Positions 8,837 to 17,618 of a DNA stretch of 56,821 bases are shown piece after piece. The position numbers and the translations under genes are program-made. Source of the DNA: CAZEIW01 sp964512305 (GTDB taxonomy: Bacteria; Pseudomonadota; Gammaproteobacteria; Burkholderiales; Burkholderiaceae_F). The notes under the pieces were generated by a model. It saw only the letters and a list, made by a program, of their open reading frames with translations. It did no database searches and had not been told where the DNA came from. The stretch spans positions 1-56,821 of the forward strand of contig CAZEIW010000014.1 in NCBI GenBank assembly GCA_964512305.1. The letters run 5' to 3'. Numbering within the stretch: the stretch's first letter is position 1; every line of letters starts with the position of its first letter.

Positions 8837-8863
8837 CTATCGGCATCGCGCCCCCATCCTTGA
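8837..8863 (-). promoter_or_regulatory. FliA (sigma-28) promoter candidate for fliLMNOPQR
   Basis: On the minus strand TCAAGGAT is followed, 11 nt on, by GCCGATAG. This matches the sigma-28 consensus TAAAGTTT-N11-GCCGATAA at 4 of 5 core -35 bases and 7 of 8 -10 bases. The -10 element ends 49 nt before the fliL ATG. Confidence 0.65.
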
Positions 8864-8940
8864 GGGGATTATTGAATTTCCGCGCCGCGGCGATCCGGGG
8901 AATACCGTCGCCTTTTGGTTGCTGTTCGGACGCGCTTTTC

Positions 8941-10173
8941 CTAGGCAAACGTGTCGATCAGCCGCGTCGCGATCACGCGCGCCGCCGGGTCTGCGGGCGC
9001 CGCACCGGCGGAAACCGGGGCCAGCATTTCCCGCGCGCCGGCACCGCCGCCGCGAAGATCCGGCTGCTGCGACCCGCGCCGGGAACCGTCGCCGACGGAA
9101 GCCCCGGTCAGCTGCAGTCCGCTCGCGGTGAACATCTCGCGCAGGCGCGGAAGCGCGTTTTCGAGCGCGCTGCGGGTTGCCTCGTGCGTGGCCGCGATCG
9201 ACAGCGTCGCCTCGTGTCCATGCATCCGGATCGAGACGCTCACCGGTCCCAGATCTGCCGGCTGCAGCGACAGTTCGGCCGAGTGCACGCCGTTCCTGGC
9301 CAAAATGGCGACGTGCTGCGAGAACTGATCGGCGAACCCGGCCTGGCCGGGACCGGTGTGGATCGCCACCTGCAGCGGCGAAGCCGCCACCGGCCCGCCG
9401 GCGGGGCCGAATGCCGGCGCAGGCGCGGCCATCGCGTCCGCGCCGCCGGTTTGAGCCAGCGGCGATGGCGCAGCCGGTGAGCCGCCTTGCGTCGCCTGCA
9501 GCGCCGACGACAGCGCGGCGGCAACCCGCGGCAGGCTGGATTGCGGTTCTTCGCGTCGGGTCGCGTCCGGCCGCAAGCTCGCGGCCGCCGAGCCCGCGGC
9601 GTCTGGCGCGTCGGCGTGTGTGTGGTCTGGCGCGTCGGCGCCTTGTGAAGCCGCGGCGTGCGCAGCGCCCGCAGGGGTGCGTCTGGCCGCGGTCGGTGCC
9701 TGTGCAGCAGCGTCGTCGATCGCCGGGGCCCGCCCCGCGCGGCGCGCACCGCCTTCATCTTTCCCGGCGGCAGCGACGCCGCCCGCCTCTTGCGTCGCGC
9801 CGGGTTCGCCCTCCGCAGCGCCAGCCGCGAGCGGCCCGGCGGCCCCTGATTGCGCGGCGAGCAGCGCCGCCGCGAGCGCGGCGCCGGTGGCGTCCGTCTT
9901 GCTCGCATCCGGATTCGACTTGCCGGCTGTGTCCTTCGAGGCCGGCCGTGAGCGACGCCCGCCGGCCGCCGGAACCGGCGTGTCTGCCTTGTTCCCATCG
10001 GGGTTGCCGCCGGCGTCCGGGCGCGCGGCACCGTCCGAAGCCGCCGGAGGCTGCGTGGCGACATCGAGCATCACGGATCCGAAGCTCGGGCCAGCGTCCG
10101 CGGGCTCGGCCGCTGCGGTCCGATCGGGGGCCGGCCCGGAGGCGGCGGATTGCACTCTGAGCGCCGCGCTCAT
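8941..10173 (-). CDS. fliK: Flagellar hook-length control protein FliK
   Basis: 410 residues from ATG 10173, which overlaps the fliJ stop as ATGA. The first 230 or so residues are Ala/Pro/Asp-rich and low in complexity, as expected of the secreted ruler part. The C-terminal switch domain (about 270-370) carries the Flg_hook signature LSLQPADLGPVSVSIRMHG followed by LPRLREMFTASGLQL. FliK measures hook length and switches the FlhB export substrate class. The frame stays open far upstream into fliJ, but there the code belongs to fliJ and fliI. A second FliK-like gene exists at 25649-26647. Confidence 0.93.
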   Translation of the reverse strand: MSAALRVQSAASGPAPDRTAAAEPADAGPSFGSVMLDVATQPPAASDGAARPDAGGNPDGNKADTPVPAAGGRRSRPASKDTAGKSNPDASKTDATGAALAAALLAAQSGAAGPLAAGAAEGEPGATQEAGGVAAAGKDEGGARRAGRAPAIDDAAAQAPTAARRTPAGAAHAAASQGADAPDHTHADAPDAAGSAAASLRPDATRREEPQSSLPRVAAALSSALQATQGGSPAAPSPLAQTGGADAMAAPAPAFGPAGGPVAASPLQVAIHTGPGQAGFADQFSQHVAILARNGVHSAELSLQPADLGPVSVSIRMHGHEATLSIAATHEATRSALENALPRLREMFTASGLQLTGASVGDGSRRGSQQPDLRGGGAGAREMLAPVSAGAAPADPAARVIATRLIDTFA

Positions 10174-10661
10174 GCCGACCTCGCCGCACCTGCCAGCGCT
10201 CGGTCGAGACCCGCGCCGGCCCCTCCCGCCTGCACCGCCTGGACGCGCTGCGCGATCTCGTCGGTGTGCTTCTGGTCGCGCCGCGCCTCGATGCGCGCGG
10301 CCTCTTCGGCGCGCCGGCGCGCGAGCGCCTGAAGGCTCTTGAGCTTGCGCTGGCACTGCGCCGATTCGTCGCCCGCCGCCGCGGCGGCGTGTTCGCACCG
10401 CTCGACTTCGGCCGCCTGAGCTGCCTGTGCCTGCTGCAGCCGCGCCAGGAAGGCGCGCCAGTTGGCTTGAGCCGCCGGGTCCAGGCCGTCGCCCGGTTGC
10501 GCCTTTCCCCGCTGCGCGTAGTCGCCGGCGTAGCCCCGCAGCACCGCGAGGTTGCGCCGGGCCTGGTCGGCCTGGCGCTCCATCTGGGCGTGGCGCGCCA
10601 TCGCCGCATCGCGGGCGGCGGTCGCGATCTCCATCAGGGTATTGAGGCTGGCGTTGTCCAT
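10170..10661 (-). CDS. fliJ: Flagellar export chaperone FliJ
   Basis: 163 residues, a little longer than the usual 145-150. It is almost entirely predicted coiled coil, rich in Ala, Arg and Gln, with MERQADQARRNLAVLRGYAG and RKLKSLQALARRRAEE heptad-like stretches. FliJ is the stalk of the FliI ATPase and couples it to FlhA. Its place between fliI (32 nt upstream) and fliK (4-nt overlap) supports the call, since sequence conservation is low. Confidence 0.9.
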   Translation of the reverse strand: MDNASLNTLMEIATAARDAAMARHAQMERQADQARRNLAVLRGYAGDYAQRGKAQPGDGLDPAAQANWRAFLARLQQAQAAQAAEVERCEHAAAAAGDESAQCQRKLKSLQALARRRAEEAARIEARRDQKHTDEIAQRVQAVQAGGAGAGLDRALAGAARSA

Positions 10662-10693
10662 CGTCTGATTCCAGGGTGTCTTGGTCCGAGTCG

Positions 10694-12127
10694 CTAGCGG
10701 GCCGCGACCGCGGCCTCCGGCACCAGCCGCACCAGCGCACCCAGCCTTGCGCGCGCATCGGGCAGGGAAGAGGCCTCCTGCATCGGCTGCTGCAGGAAGG
10801 CCTCCATCTGCGGATGGGCGGCGATCGCGGCGTCGAGCGCGGTGTCGTTGCCGGCAACGTAGGCGCCGACCGACAGCAGGTCGCGGTTGCGGTTGAAGCG
10901 GGAATACAGGGCCTTGAACCGGCGCGCCGATTCGATCTGGTCGGGCGTGCAGACCGCGGGCATCACGCGCGAGATGGAGCCTTCGACGTCGATCGCCGGG
11001 TAGTGCCCGGCCTCGGCCAGGCGCCGCGACAGCACGACGTGGCCGTCGAGGATCGCGCGCGCCGCATCGGCGATCGGATCGTGCGGGTCGTCGCCCTCGG
11101 TGAGGACGGTGTAGAAGCCGGTGATCGAGCCGCCGCCCGGCGCCGCGTTGCCGGCGCGCTCGACCAGTTGCGGCAGACGGGCGAAGACGGAAGGGGGATA
11201 GCCCTTGGTCGCCGGCGGCTCGCCGATCGCGAGCGCGATCTCGCGTGCCGCCATCGCGTAGCGTGTGAGCGAGTCCATCAGCAGCAGCACATGGCGGCCG
11301 CGGTCGCGGAAGTGCTCGGCGATGGCGGTTGCATAGGCGGCGCCCTGCAGCCGCAGCAGCGGCGGCGTATCGGCGGGCGCGGCGACCACAATCGCGCGGC
11401 GCAGGCCGTCGGCGCCGAGGATATCCTCGATGAACTCCTTGACCTCGCGCCCGCGCTCGCCGATCAGTCCGACCACGGTGACGTCGGCCGAGGTGTAGCG
11501 CGCCATCATGCCGAGCAGCACGCTCTTGCCGACCCCGGAACCGGCGAACAGGCCGATGCGCTGGCCGCGACCGACCGTCAGCAGCGCGTTGATCGCGCGC
11601 ACACCGACGTCGAGCGGCGTGCGGATCGGCTCGCGCTCCATCGCGTTGATCGGCCGCCGCTGCAGCGGCTGCTGCTCGAATCCGCCGCCAAAATGCGGGT
11701 CCAGCGCGCCGGCGCCGTCGATCGGCGTGCCGTTGGGGTCGAGAACGCGCCCGAGCAGCGCGTCGCCGATGGGCAGGCGGCGGGTGCGATCCTCGGCGCG
11801 GCGCAGCGGGTGATTGCGCCGGTGCAGCCGCGGCCTCGCCGCCGCAGGCTCCTGCGCCACGACCAGTGCGCCGGGGCGCAGGCCGTGCGGCTCCGTGGTG
11901 GGCATGAGGAACAGGCGGTCGCCCGCAAAGCCCACGACTTCCGCGTCGAGCTTCGGCTGCTCGTCCTGCAGCACCAGCACCTGCGCGCCCACCGGCAGCC
12001 TCAGCCCGACCGCCTCCATCACCAGCCCGGCGGCGCGCGTCAGGCGCCCGCGCATCTGCATGGGCTCGGCCGTGGCCGCGATCGCGCGGCAGTCCTGCAG
12101 GAAGCGGCGGTATGCGCCGGGTTGCAT
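10694..12127 (-). CDS. fliI: Flagellum-specific ATPase FliI
   Basis: 477 residues. The central ATPase domain has Walker A GLFAGSGVGKS (K201), catalytic glutamate in GLIGERGREVKEF, and Walker B HVLLLMDSLTRYA (D285). The usual KGYPPSVFARLPQLVERAG and GSITGFYTVLTEGDD segments follow. An Arg-rich insertion of roughly 15 residues (about 98-118) precedes LLGRVLDPNGTPID. FliI forms a hexamer that helps unload export substrates at the gate. It lies 36 nt downstream of fliH. Confidence 0.97.
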   Translation of the reverse strand: MQPGAYRRFLQDCRAIAATAEPMQMRGRLTRAAGLVMEAVGLRLPVGAQVLVLQDEQPKLDAEVVGFAGDRLFLMPTTEPHGLRPGALVVAQEPAAARPRLHRRNHPLRRAEDRTRRLPIGDALLGRVLDPNGTPIDGAGALDPHFGGGFEQQPLQRRPINAMEREPIRTPLDVGVRAINALLTVGRGQRIGLFAGSGVGKSVLLGMMARYTSADVTVVGLIGERGREVKEFIEDILGADGLRRAIVVAAPADTPPLLRLQGAAYATAIAEHFRDRGRHVLLLMDSLTRYAMAAREIALAIGEPPATKGYPPSVFARLPQLVERAGNAAPGGGSITGFYTVLTEGDDPHDPIADAARAILDGHVVLSRRLAEAGHYPAIDVEGSISRVMPAVCTPDQIESARRFKALYSRFNRNRDLLSVGAYVAGNDTALDAAIAAHPQMEAFLQQPMQEASSLPDARARLGALVRLVPEAAVAAR

Positions 12128-12163
12128 CGTGGATCGAGGGATCAGTTGCGGCTCAATTGCTGC

Positions 12164-12883
12164 TCACGTGCCCGACTCGCCGCTGCGCCGGACGGTGCCC
12201 TCCGCAGACGCAGGCGCAGGCGCCGGATCGCCGTCGGTACCGAAGAACGCGGCCGCGGTCTCGACGCCCAGGGTGCGCAGCGTGCGCGCCCAGCGCGTCG
12301 ACAGCGTGGCGTCGACGTCGCCGCTCTCGGATTCGACGCGGCAGCCGCCCTGCTCGACGCCGGCGTCGCTGACGAAGTGGCAGCCGCGGTACAGCCCGTC
12401 GGCCCCGAGCGCCGAGCGGACCAGCTCGAAGTCCTGGGGCGCGAGATGCACGCGCGGATGATTGTGGTGATCGGCGATCGCGGCCAGCGCTTCGCGCACG
12501 ACGGGCAGCGCGGCGTCGCGCCGGCCGCCGATCTCGCGCCGCACGAGCTGGCGCGCGATCTCGAGCGCGAGATCGAGGACGGCGTCGGCCGCGCCCGCGG
12601 TCAGCTCCTCGAACTGGGCGTTCAGCGCGGCCAGCAAGCGGTCGAGCCGCTCGATGTCCGCAGCGCGCGCCTGTTGCGCGATCTGCATCGCCTCGGCGTA
12701 CCCCTGACGCCTTCCGCGCTCGAACGCGCTGCTCTCCCGCTCCGGGGTGGCCGCGCGCGCCGACATCGGCGAGGGGCGGCCCCCCGCGGACGTCTGCGCC
12801 AGCGGCTTGAGCTGCCAGCTCTCGGTGGCGCCGATCTCGTCCTTCGAGATCGTGCGCGCGAAGACGTGGTCGAACGCGCCCAC
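12164..12883 (-). CDS. fliH: Flagellar assembly protein FliH
   Basis: 239 residues. Helical throughout, with RGRRQGYAEAMQIAQQARA at about 56-74 and the C-terminal ATP-synthase delta-like part containing AADAVLDLALEIARQLVRREI and VHLAPQDFELVRSALG, both typical of FliH. It regulates FliI and anchors it to FliN. The N-terminal 30 residues contain a Trp (ESWQLKPL) where FliH docks to the gate and C ring. It sits between fliG and fliI. Confidence 0.94.
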   Translation of the reverse strand: MGAFDHVFARTISKDEIGATESWQLKPLAQTSAGGRPSPMSARAATPERESSAFERGRRQGYAEAMQIAQQARAADIERLDRLLAALNAQFEELTAGAADAVLDLALEIARQLVRREIGGRRDAALPVVREALAAIADHHNHPRVHLAPQDFELVRSALGADGLYRGCHFVSDAGVEQGGCRVESESGDVDATLSTRWARTLRTLGVETAAAFFGTDGDPAPAPASAEGTVRRSGESGT

Positions 12884-12933
12884 CTCAGCTCCCTGTGCGG
12901 CGTGGACGGCCGCGGACGGCGTCGGGCGCGCGT

Positions 12934-13932
12934 TCAGACAAACTCATCGTCGCCTCCGCCCGATCCGAGCTGGAGCTGGCCTTCGTCGGCCAGGCGCCGC
13001 ACGATCTTGAGGATCTCGCGCTGCTCTGCCTCGACTTCGGACAGCCGCACGGGACCCTTCGATTCCAGGTCCTCGCGCAGCGATTCGGCGGCGCGCGCCG
13101 ACATGTTCTTGAAGATCTTCTCGCGCAGGGCCTGGTCGGCACCCTTGAGCGCGACCACCAGCGCGTCCGACTGCACCTCGCGCAGCAGCGTCTGCACGGC
13201 CCGGTCGTCCAGGTCGTTGAGGTTCTCGAACGTGAACATCTGGTCGAGGATCTTCTGCGCCAGGTCGGCATCGTGCTCGCGGATCGACTCGATCGCGACC
13301 GTTTCGACCGCGGTGCCGAGGAAGTTCAGGATCTCGGCCGCGGTCTTTGTGCCGCCGAGCGTGGCCTTCTTCAGCTTTTCGCCGCCCGCCAGCACCTTCG
13401 ACAGCACCTCGTTCAACTCCTGCAGCGCCTGCGGCTGGATGCCGTCCAGCGTGGCGATGCGCAGCAGAACGTCGTTGCGCACCCGGTCCGACAGGCTCTT
13501 GAGGACCTCCGACGAGTGGTCGCGCTCCAGGTGGACCAGGATCGAGGCGATGATCTGCGGGTGCTCGTTCTTGAGCAGCTCGGCGATCGCGCCCGGGTCC
13601 ATCCACTTCAGGCTTTCGATGCCCGAGACGTCGCGCCCCTGCAGGATGCGGTCGAGCAGCATGTCGGCCTTGTCCTCGCCGAGCGCCCTCTTCAGCACCT
13701 GGCTGATGAAGGCGTCGGTGTCGCGGACCAGGGAGTACTGGCCTTCCTTGGTGTCGTGGAAGCGCTTGACGACGTCGTCGATCTTCTCGCGCGGCACGGT
13801 GCGCATGCGCGCCATCGTCTCGCCGAGCTTCTGCACTTCCTTCGGCGACAGGTATTTGAAGACCTCGGCGGCTTCCTCCTCGCCGACGGTCATCAGCAGG
13901 ATCGCCGCGTTCTCGAGGCCGGTGTCGTCCAT
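12934..13932 (-). CDS. fliG: Flagellar motor switch protein FliG
   Basis: 332 residues, the usual FliG length. The FliF-binding N-domain opens with AAILLMTVGEEEAAEVFKYL. The middle armadillo domain holds the family motif NEHPQIIASILVHL. The C-terminal torque domain has FENLNDLDDRAVQTLLREV and LKGADQALREKIFKNMS with the charged residues that meet MotA. FliG is the rotor part of the switch. The start lies 46 nt after the fliF stop, inside the same operon. Confidence 0.97.
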   Translation of the reverse strand: MDDTGLENAAILLMTVGEEEAAEVFKYLSPKEVQKLGETMARMRTVPREKIDDVVKRFHDTKEGQYSLVRDTDAFISQVLKRALGEDKADMLLDRILQGRDVSGIESLKWMDPGAIAELLKNEHPQIIASILVHLERDHSSEVLKSLSDRVRNDVLLRIATLDGIQPQALQELNEVLSKVLAGGEKLKKATLGGTKTAAEILNFLGTAVETVAIESIREHDADLAQKILDQMFTFENLNDLDDRAVQTLLREVQSDALVVALKGADQALREKIFKNMSARAAESLREDLESKGPVRLSEVEAEQREILKIVRRLADEGQLQLGSGGGDDEFV

Positions 13933-13978
13933 CAGGTCGCCCTGCCGGTGATGTCGAACGAAGACGCGTCCATGTCCG

Positions 13979-15598
13979 TCACGCCTTCGAGTCCCCGACC
14001 CATGCCTTGACGACGTTGGCGACGGTGGCGGGGTCGCTCTTCGCGATCTGGCGCACGTGGTCGATCTGCGACATGGTCAGGGCACCGGCGGTCGAAGTCG
14101 GCGCCGCGATCGCGGGCGCCGCCGGTGCCTCGACCACGCGCGGCGCGCTGCCGATCGACTTCAGCGCCGGCCGCACGACGCCGAAGACGACGATCAGCGT
14201 CAGCAGCAGAAACAGCAGCGCCTTGCCGCCCTCCTTGGCGAGCGCCAGCGCGTCGGGCTGCTGCCACAGCGGCAGGGGCTCGACCGCCGCGAGCTCGGGC
14301 TGGTTGAAGGCCGCATTGACGACGTTGAGCGAGTCGCCGCGCTGCGAATTGAATCCCATCGCCTGGCGCACCAGCGCCTGCAGGTCTTCGATCTCCTTGG
14401 CCGACCATGGCGTGCCCGCGCCCTGGCCGCCGGGCGCCGGCTTGTTGTTGACGACCACCGCCGCGCTCAGGCGGCGGATCTCGCCGCTCGCGTTGCGCGT
14501 ATGGCGCACGTTCTTGTCGACCTCGAAATTCGTGGTCTGCTCGCGATGCGTGCTGGCGCCGGCCGCCGCGGCGGCGGGCGGGTTCAGCGGCGCGGCCTGG
14601 CCGTTGATCGGCGCGGTCGCCGGCACCGGCGGCTGGTTCGAGAGTGCGCCCGGAATGCCCTGCGCCCCGGCCGCGCCCGGCTGGGAGCTGTCGGTGCTCG
14701 ACTGCGAGCGAACCGCTGCCTTGTCGGCAGCCTGGTTGGGCTTGTAGGTCTCGTCCATCTGCTCGACGTTCGAGAAGTCGACATCGGCGGTCACCTGCGC
14801 GCGCACGTTGCCGCGCCCGGCGATCGGCTCGAGGATGTCCTCGATGCGCTTGATCGTCGAGGCCTCGATCTGGGACACGTAGTCGAGCTGGGCGCCGTCG
14901 AGCCCGGCCGCCGATTCGGACTGGCTGGCGAGCAAATCGCCGTGCTGGTCGACGACCGAGATGTTCTTCGGCGTGAGCTCCGGCACCGACGACGCGACCA
15001 GGTGCACGATCCCCGCCACCTGGGCCCGGTCGAGCGCCTTGCCCGGGTGCAGCTGCAGCAGCACCGACGCGGTCGGCGGCTGCCTGTCGCGCAGGAAGCC
15101 CGAGGGCTTGGGCAGCGCCAGGTGCACCCGCGCCGCGGCCACGGGAGCCAGCGTCTGGATCGAGCGCGCCAGTTCGCCCTCGAGGCCGCGCTGGTAGTTG
15201 AGCTGCTCCTGGAACTGCGTCTGCCCGAACTTCGGGTTCTCGAGGATCTCGAAGCCGACCACGGATCCGCGCGGCAGGCCCTGCGAGGCCAGCTTCAAGC
15301 GCGCCTCGTGCACCTTGTCGGCCGGGACCAGGACCGTGCCGCCGTCGGCGTTGCGGTAGGGGATGTTCATCTGCGACAGCTGCGCGATGATCGCGCCGCC
15401 GTCGCGGTCGGAAAGGTTGGTGAACAGCACGCCGTAGGGCGCCGAGGCGCTCCACAGCCACGCGGCGGCGACGACCGCGATCAGGGCGGCGGCGCCGAGC
15501 ATCAGCAGCGCGCGCGTGCGCGGCGAAAGCTTCGCCGCGAAGCCGGCGCCCGGGAGCGCAGCCTGCAAGGGTGTCGGGAGGTTCGAGGAGTTGTCCAT
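13979..15598 (-). CDS. fliF: Flagellar MS-ring protein FliF
   Basis: 539 residues with two transmembrane helices, one at about 31-50 (LLMLGAAALIAVVAAAWLW) and one at about 455-475 (ALLFLLLTLIVVFGVVRPAL), flanking the periplasmic ring-building region. Signatures include YGVLFTNLSDRDGGAI, FGQTQFQEQLNYQRGLEGEL and ARVHLALPKPSGFLRD. The C-terminal tail (about 500-539) is the FliG-binding end. FliF is the first gene of the minus-strand structural operon and is divergent from fliE. Confidence 0.97.
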   Translation of the reverse strand: MDNSSNLPTPLQAALPGAGFAAKLSPRTRALLMLGAAALIAVVAAAWLWSASAPYGVLFTNLSDRDGGAIIAQLSQMNIPYRNADGGTVLVPADKVHEARLKLASQGLPRGSVVGFEILENPKFGQTQFQEQLNYQRGLEGELARSIQTLAPVAAARVHLALPKPSGFLRDRQPPTASVLLQLHPGKALDRAQVAGIVHLVASSVPELTPKNISVVDQHGDLLASQSESAAGLDGAQLDYVSQIEASTIKRIEDILEPIAGRGNVRAQVTADVDFSNVEQMDETYKPNQAADKAAVRSQSSTDSSQPGAAGAQGIPGALSNQPPVPATAPINGQAAPLNPPAAAAAGASTHREQTTNFEVDKNVRHTRNASGEIRRLSAAVVVNNKPAPGGQGAGTPWSAKEIEDLQALVRQAMGFNSQRGDSLNVVNAAFNQPELAAVEPLPLWQQPDALALAKEGGKALLFLLLTLIVVFGVVRPALKSIGSAPRVVEAPAAPAIAAPTSTAGALTMSQIDHVRQIAKSDPATVANVVKAWVGDSKA

Positions 15599-15897
15599 GT
15601 CGGGTGCGCCGGAACCCAGCTTCGCGTGATCGAATCACGTGATCGCGTGACGAACCGGCTTTTGCATTATTCGGGCACTTGAGGGTCCGGATACCCGGAT
15701 AAGCCGAACCTTTGCGCGCCGTTTAAGGCGAGCGCCGGCAGGCGGCTCCGGCGGCGGTCCCGCGCCGCCGGCCGGCCGTCGCCCGGAACGAAAAGCGCGG
15801 CGAATCGGCGCCAGTTCCGGCGAGTGCCCGGCGGCGCCGCGCACTAGATTCGACCCCGGGGAACAATCCCGTCTCGATATCCGCGCGGGGGCGCACG
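15599..15897. promoter_or_regulatory. fliF/fliE divergent intergenic region with an inverted repeat
   Basis: 299 bp between the divergent starts must hold promoters for the fliF operon and for fliE. An inverted repeat CGTGAT-CGA-ATCACG lies at 15625-15639, 27 bp before fliF, and is followed by another partial copy, GTGATCGCGTGAC. No good sigma-28 or sigma-54 site was found, so an FlhDC-activated sigma-70 promoter is the likeliest arrangement. That is inference. The side next to fliE (15730-15890) is very GC-rich without clear motifs. Confidence 0.45.
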
Positions 15898-16212
15898 ATG
15901 GATCTGATGTCGATCAATACCCAGCTTGCGACGGCGGTTGCGGGCGCGAAGGCCGGCGCGGCTGCCGGTTCAGGTGCGGCCGCCAAGGGCTTCGATTTCG
16001 CCGCGTCGCTCGATTCGGCGCTGCAGGCGGTGAGCCGCAGCCAGGCACAGTCCGAAGAGCTGCAGAAGCAGTTCCAGCTCGAGAATCCGACCGTGAGCCT
16101 CGAGCAGACGATGGTGTCGATGAACAAGTCCGCGCTCGCCTTCTCGGCGGCGGTCCAGGTGCGCAACCGGCTCGTGCAGGCCTACGACCAGATCATGAAC
16201 ATGCAGGTCTGA
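15898..16212 (+). CDS. fliE: Flagellar hook-basal body complex protein FliE
   Basis: 104 residues, as expected. The C-terminal half shows the FliE pattern: NPTVSLEQTMVSMNKSALAF, then VQVRNRLVQAYDQIMNMQV at the end. FliE joins the MS ring to the FlgB rod and is the first exported rod component. It is a single-gene unit on the plus strand, divergent from fliF and convergent with cheZ. Between its stop and the cheZ stop (96 bp) lie short GTCTGACG/GTCGGACG repeats and a GC-rich palindrome. Confidence 0.95.
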   Translation: MDLMSINTQLATAVAGAKAGAAAGSGAAAKGFDFAASLDSALQAVSRSQAQSEELQKQFQLENPTVSLEQTMVSMNKSALAFSAAVQVRNRLVQAYDQIMNMQV

Positions 16213-16308
16213 CGTCGCGGTCTGACGCCGCAATCAGACGCCGCAGTCGGACGTTACAGCGCATCGCCTGCTCCCGCGGCCCGCCGCCGCGGCGGCTTTG
16301 AAACCCGA

Positions 16309-17091
16309 TTAAAACCCGAGCTGGGCCAGCAGGTCGTCGACGCCCTTCTGGTCGGCGACCACGTCGTCACGGCCGGCGGCATCGACGACCGGGCCTTCGA
16401 GCATGGCGGGCTCGACCTTCTTGCGCTGCTCCGGCGGCGTCGCCTCGATCAGCAGCTTCACCAGCTGCTCCTCCAGCGTCTGCGCGAGAACGACCACCTT
16501 GCGGATCACCTGTCCGGTGAGGTCGTGGAAATCCTGCGCCATCATGATGTCGGTCAGGATCGAGTTGGTGCGGTCAGCCTGGCCGCCGACGGAAGCGAAG
16601 AACGCGCAGGTTTCGTCGATCAGGTGCTCGCCCGCGGGCGTTGCGCGCCCGCCGGCGCCGTTCTGCACGTCGTTCTTCGAGCCGTTCCTGGTATAGACGG
16701 CGACCGCCTGCCAGCGCGAACGCAGGCTCTCGGCCTGCTGCGTGATCTCCTCCTGCACGGTGCGCGCGCGATCGACCGAGTTGAGCACCTTCTCGGCCGC
16801 CTCGCCGGTGACGCGCGCGATGTAGGCCAGGCGGTCGCGCGCGTCCGGCAGGTTGTCGCGCGCGTTCATGAGCTCGCGGTCGTAGCCGAGCTCGCGCAGC
16901 GCGTCGTGCAGCGTGCGCGTCAGGTGCCCGATCCGGTGGTAGATGTCTTCCCCGGCGCCGGCCTGCTCGCCTTCGTGCGCGACGGCGGCGTCGAGCCGCG
17001 GGGCGGCGGACGTGTCGCCCCACACCCGGATCGCCTCGGCCGCTTCCTGCGCGGCAGCGCCCTCGAATACCGATGCTTCGCTGTGGCCCAT
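16309..17091 (-). CDS. cheZ: Protein phosphatase CheZ
   Basis: 260 residues, somewhat longer than the E. coli protein (214). The catalytic helix is well kept as IMMAQDFHDLTGQVI, giving D190 and Q194 as the counterparts of E. coli D143 and Q147. The C-terminal CheY-P tether is DDLLAQLGF, nearly identical to the enteric peptide. CheZ dephosphorylates CheY-P in the cytoplasm to reset motor bias. It follows cheY after 16 nt. CheZ is usual in beta- and gammaproteobacteria but its CheA partner is not in this window. Confidence 0.96.
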   Translation of the reverse strand: MGHSEASVFEGAAAQEAAEAIRVWGDTSAAPRLDAAVAHEGEQAGAGEDIYHRIGHLTRTLHDALRELGYDRELMNARDNLPDARDRLAYIARVTGEAAEKVLNSVDRARTVQEEITQQAESLRSRWQAVAVYTRNGSKNDVQNGAGGRATPAGEHLIDETCAFFASVGGQADRTNSILTDIMMAQDFHDLTGQVIRKVVVLAQTLEEQLVKLLIEATPPEQRKKVEPAMLEGPVVDAAGRDDVVADQKGVDDLLAQLGF

Positions 17092-17107
17092 TTTCGCGTT
17101 CCCCGGG

Positions 17108-17494
17108 TCAGCCCGCGTTCTTTTGCATGATCTTCTGCACCTTCTCCTCCAGGGTCGCCTTGGTGAACGGCTTCACGATGTAGCCGTTGGCGCCTCCCTG
17201 GGCGGCGGCGACGATGTCCTCCTTCTTGGCCTCCGCGGTCACCATCAGCACCGGTATCGCCTTCAAGGCGTCGTCGGAGCGGATGTTCTTCAACAGCGCG
17301 AAACCGTCCATGTTCGGCATGTTGATGTCGGACACGACGAAGTCGAACTTGCTCGCCTTCAGCATGCCGAGAGCGGCCACGCCGTCCTCGGCCTCTTCGG
17401 CGTTGCCGAAGCCGATCTCTTTGAGCAGGTTGCGGACGATGCGGCGCATCGTCGAGAAGTCGTCGACAATCAGGAAGCGGGGATCGGCGGTCAT
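17108..17494 (-). CDS. cheY: Chemotaxis response regulator CheY
   Basis: 128 residues, a single receiver domain. The acidic pocket is D11-D12, the phosphoacceptor D56 (FVVSDINMPNMDG), the switch Thr T86 (VLMVTAEAKKED) and the conserved Lys K108 (GYIVKPF). CheY-P binds FliM and reverses the motor. ATG 17494 gives the canonical N-terminus; the frame is open further upstream but without similarity. It lies between motB and cheZ, 124 bp after motB. Confidence 0.97.
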   Translation of the reverse strand: MTADPRFLIVDDFSTMRRIVRNLLKEIGFGNAEEAEDGVAALGMLKASKFDFVVSDINMPNMDGFALLKNIRSDDALKAIPVLMVTAEAKKEDIVAAAQGGANGYIVKPFTKATLEEKVQKIMQKNAG

Positions 17495-17618
17495 CGTTTT
17501 TCCACCTCGGCAGGGGACGCGCTCGGCGTTGCCGCGAGCGGGTCGGTCATTCGGATTCTCGGTTGCGTCATCGGTGGCCGATTGCGCGAAAAGCCGTTGC
17601 AAGCCGCCCGAATCCCGG

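Noticed and set aside
10676..13951. A 1091-codon open frame on the plus strand opposite fliI, fliH and fliG
   Set aside because: Arg/Gln/His-rich translation without any domain; it is the antisense shadow of GC-rich genes. The minus strand encodes clear FliI, FliH and FliG.
15655..15685. A sigma-54-like site (GTGCCC-N5-ATGC on the minus strand) before fliF
   Set aside because: The invariant GG of the -24 element is absent, and this FlhDC/FliA-type system does not need sigma-54.
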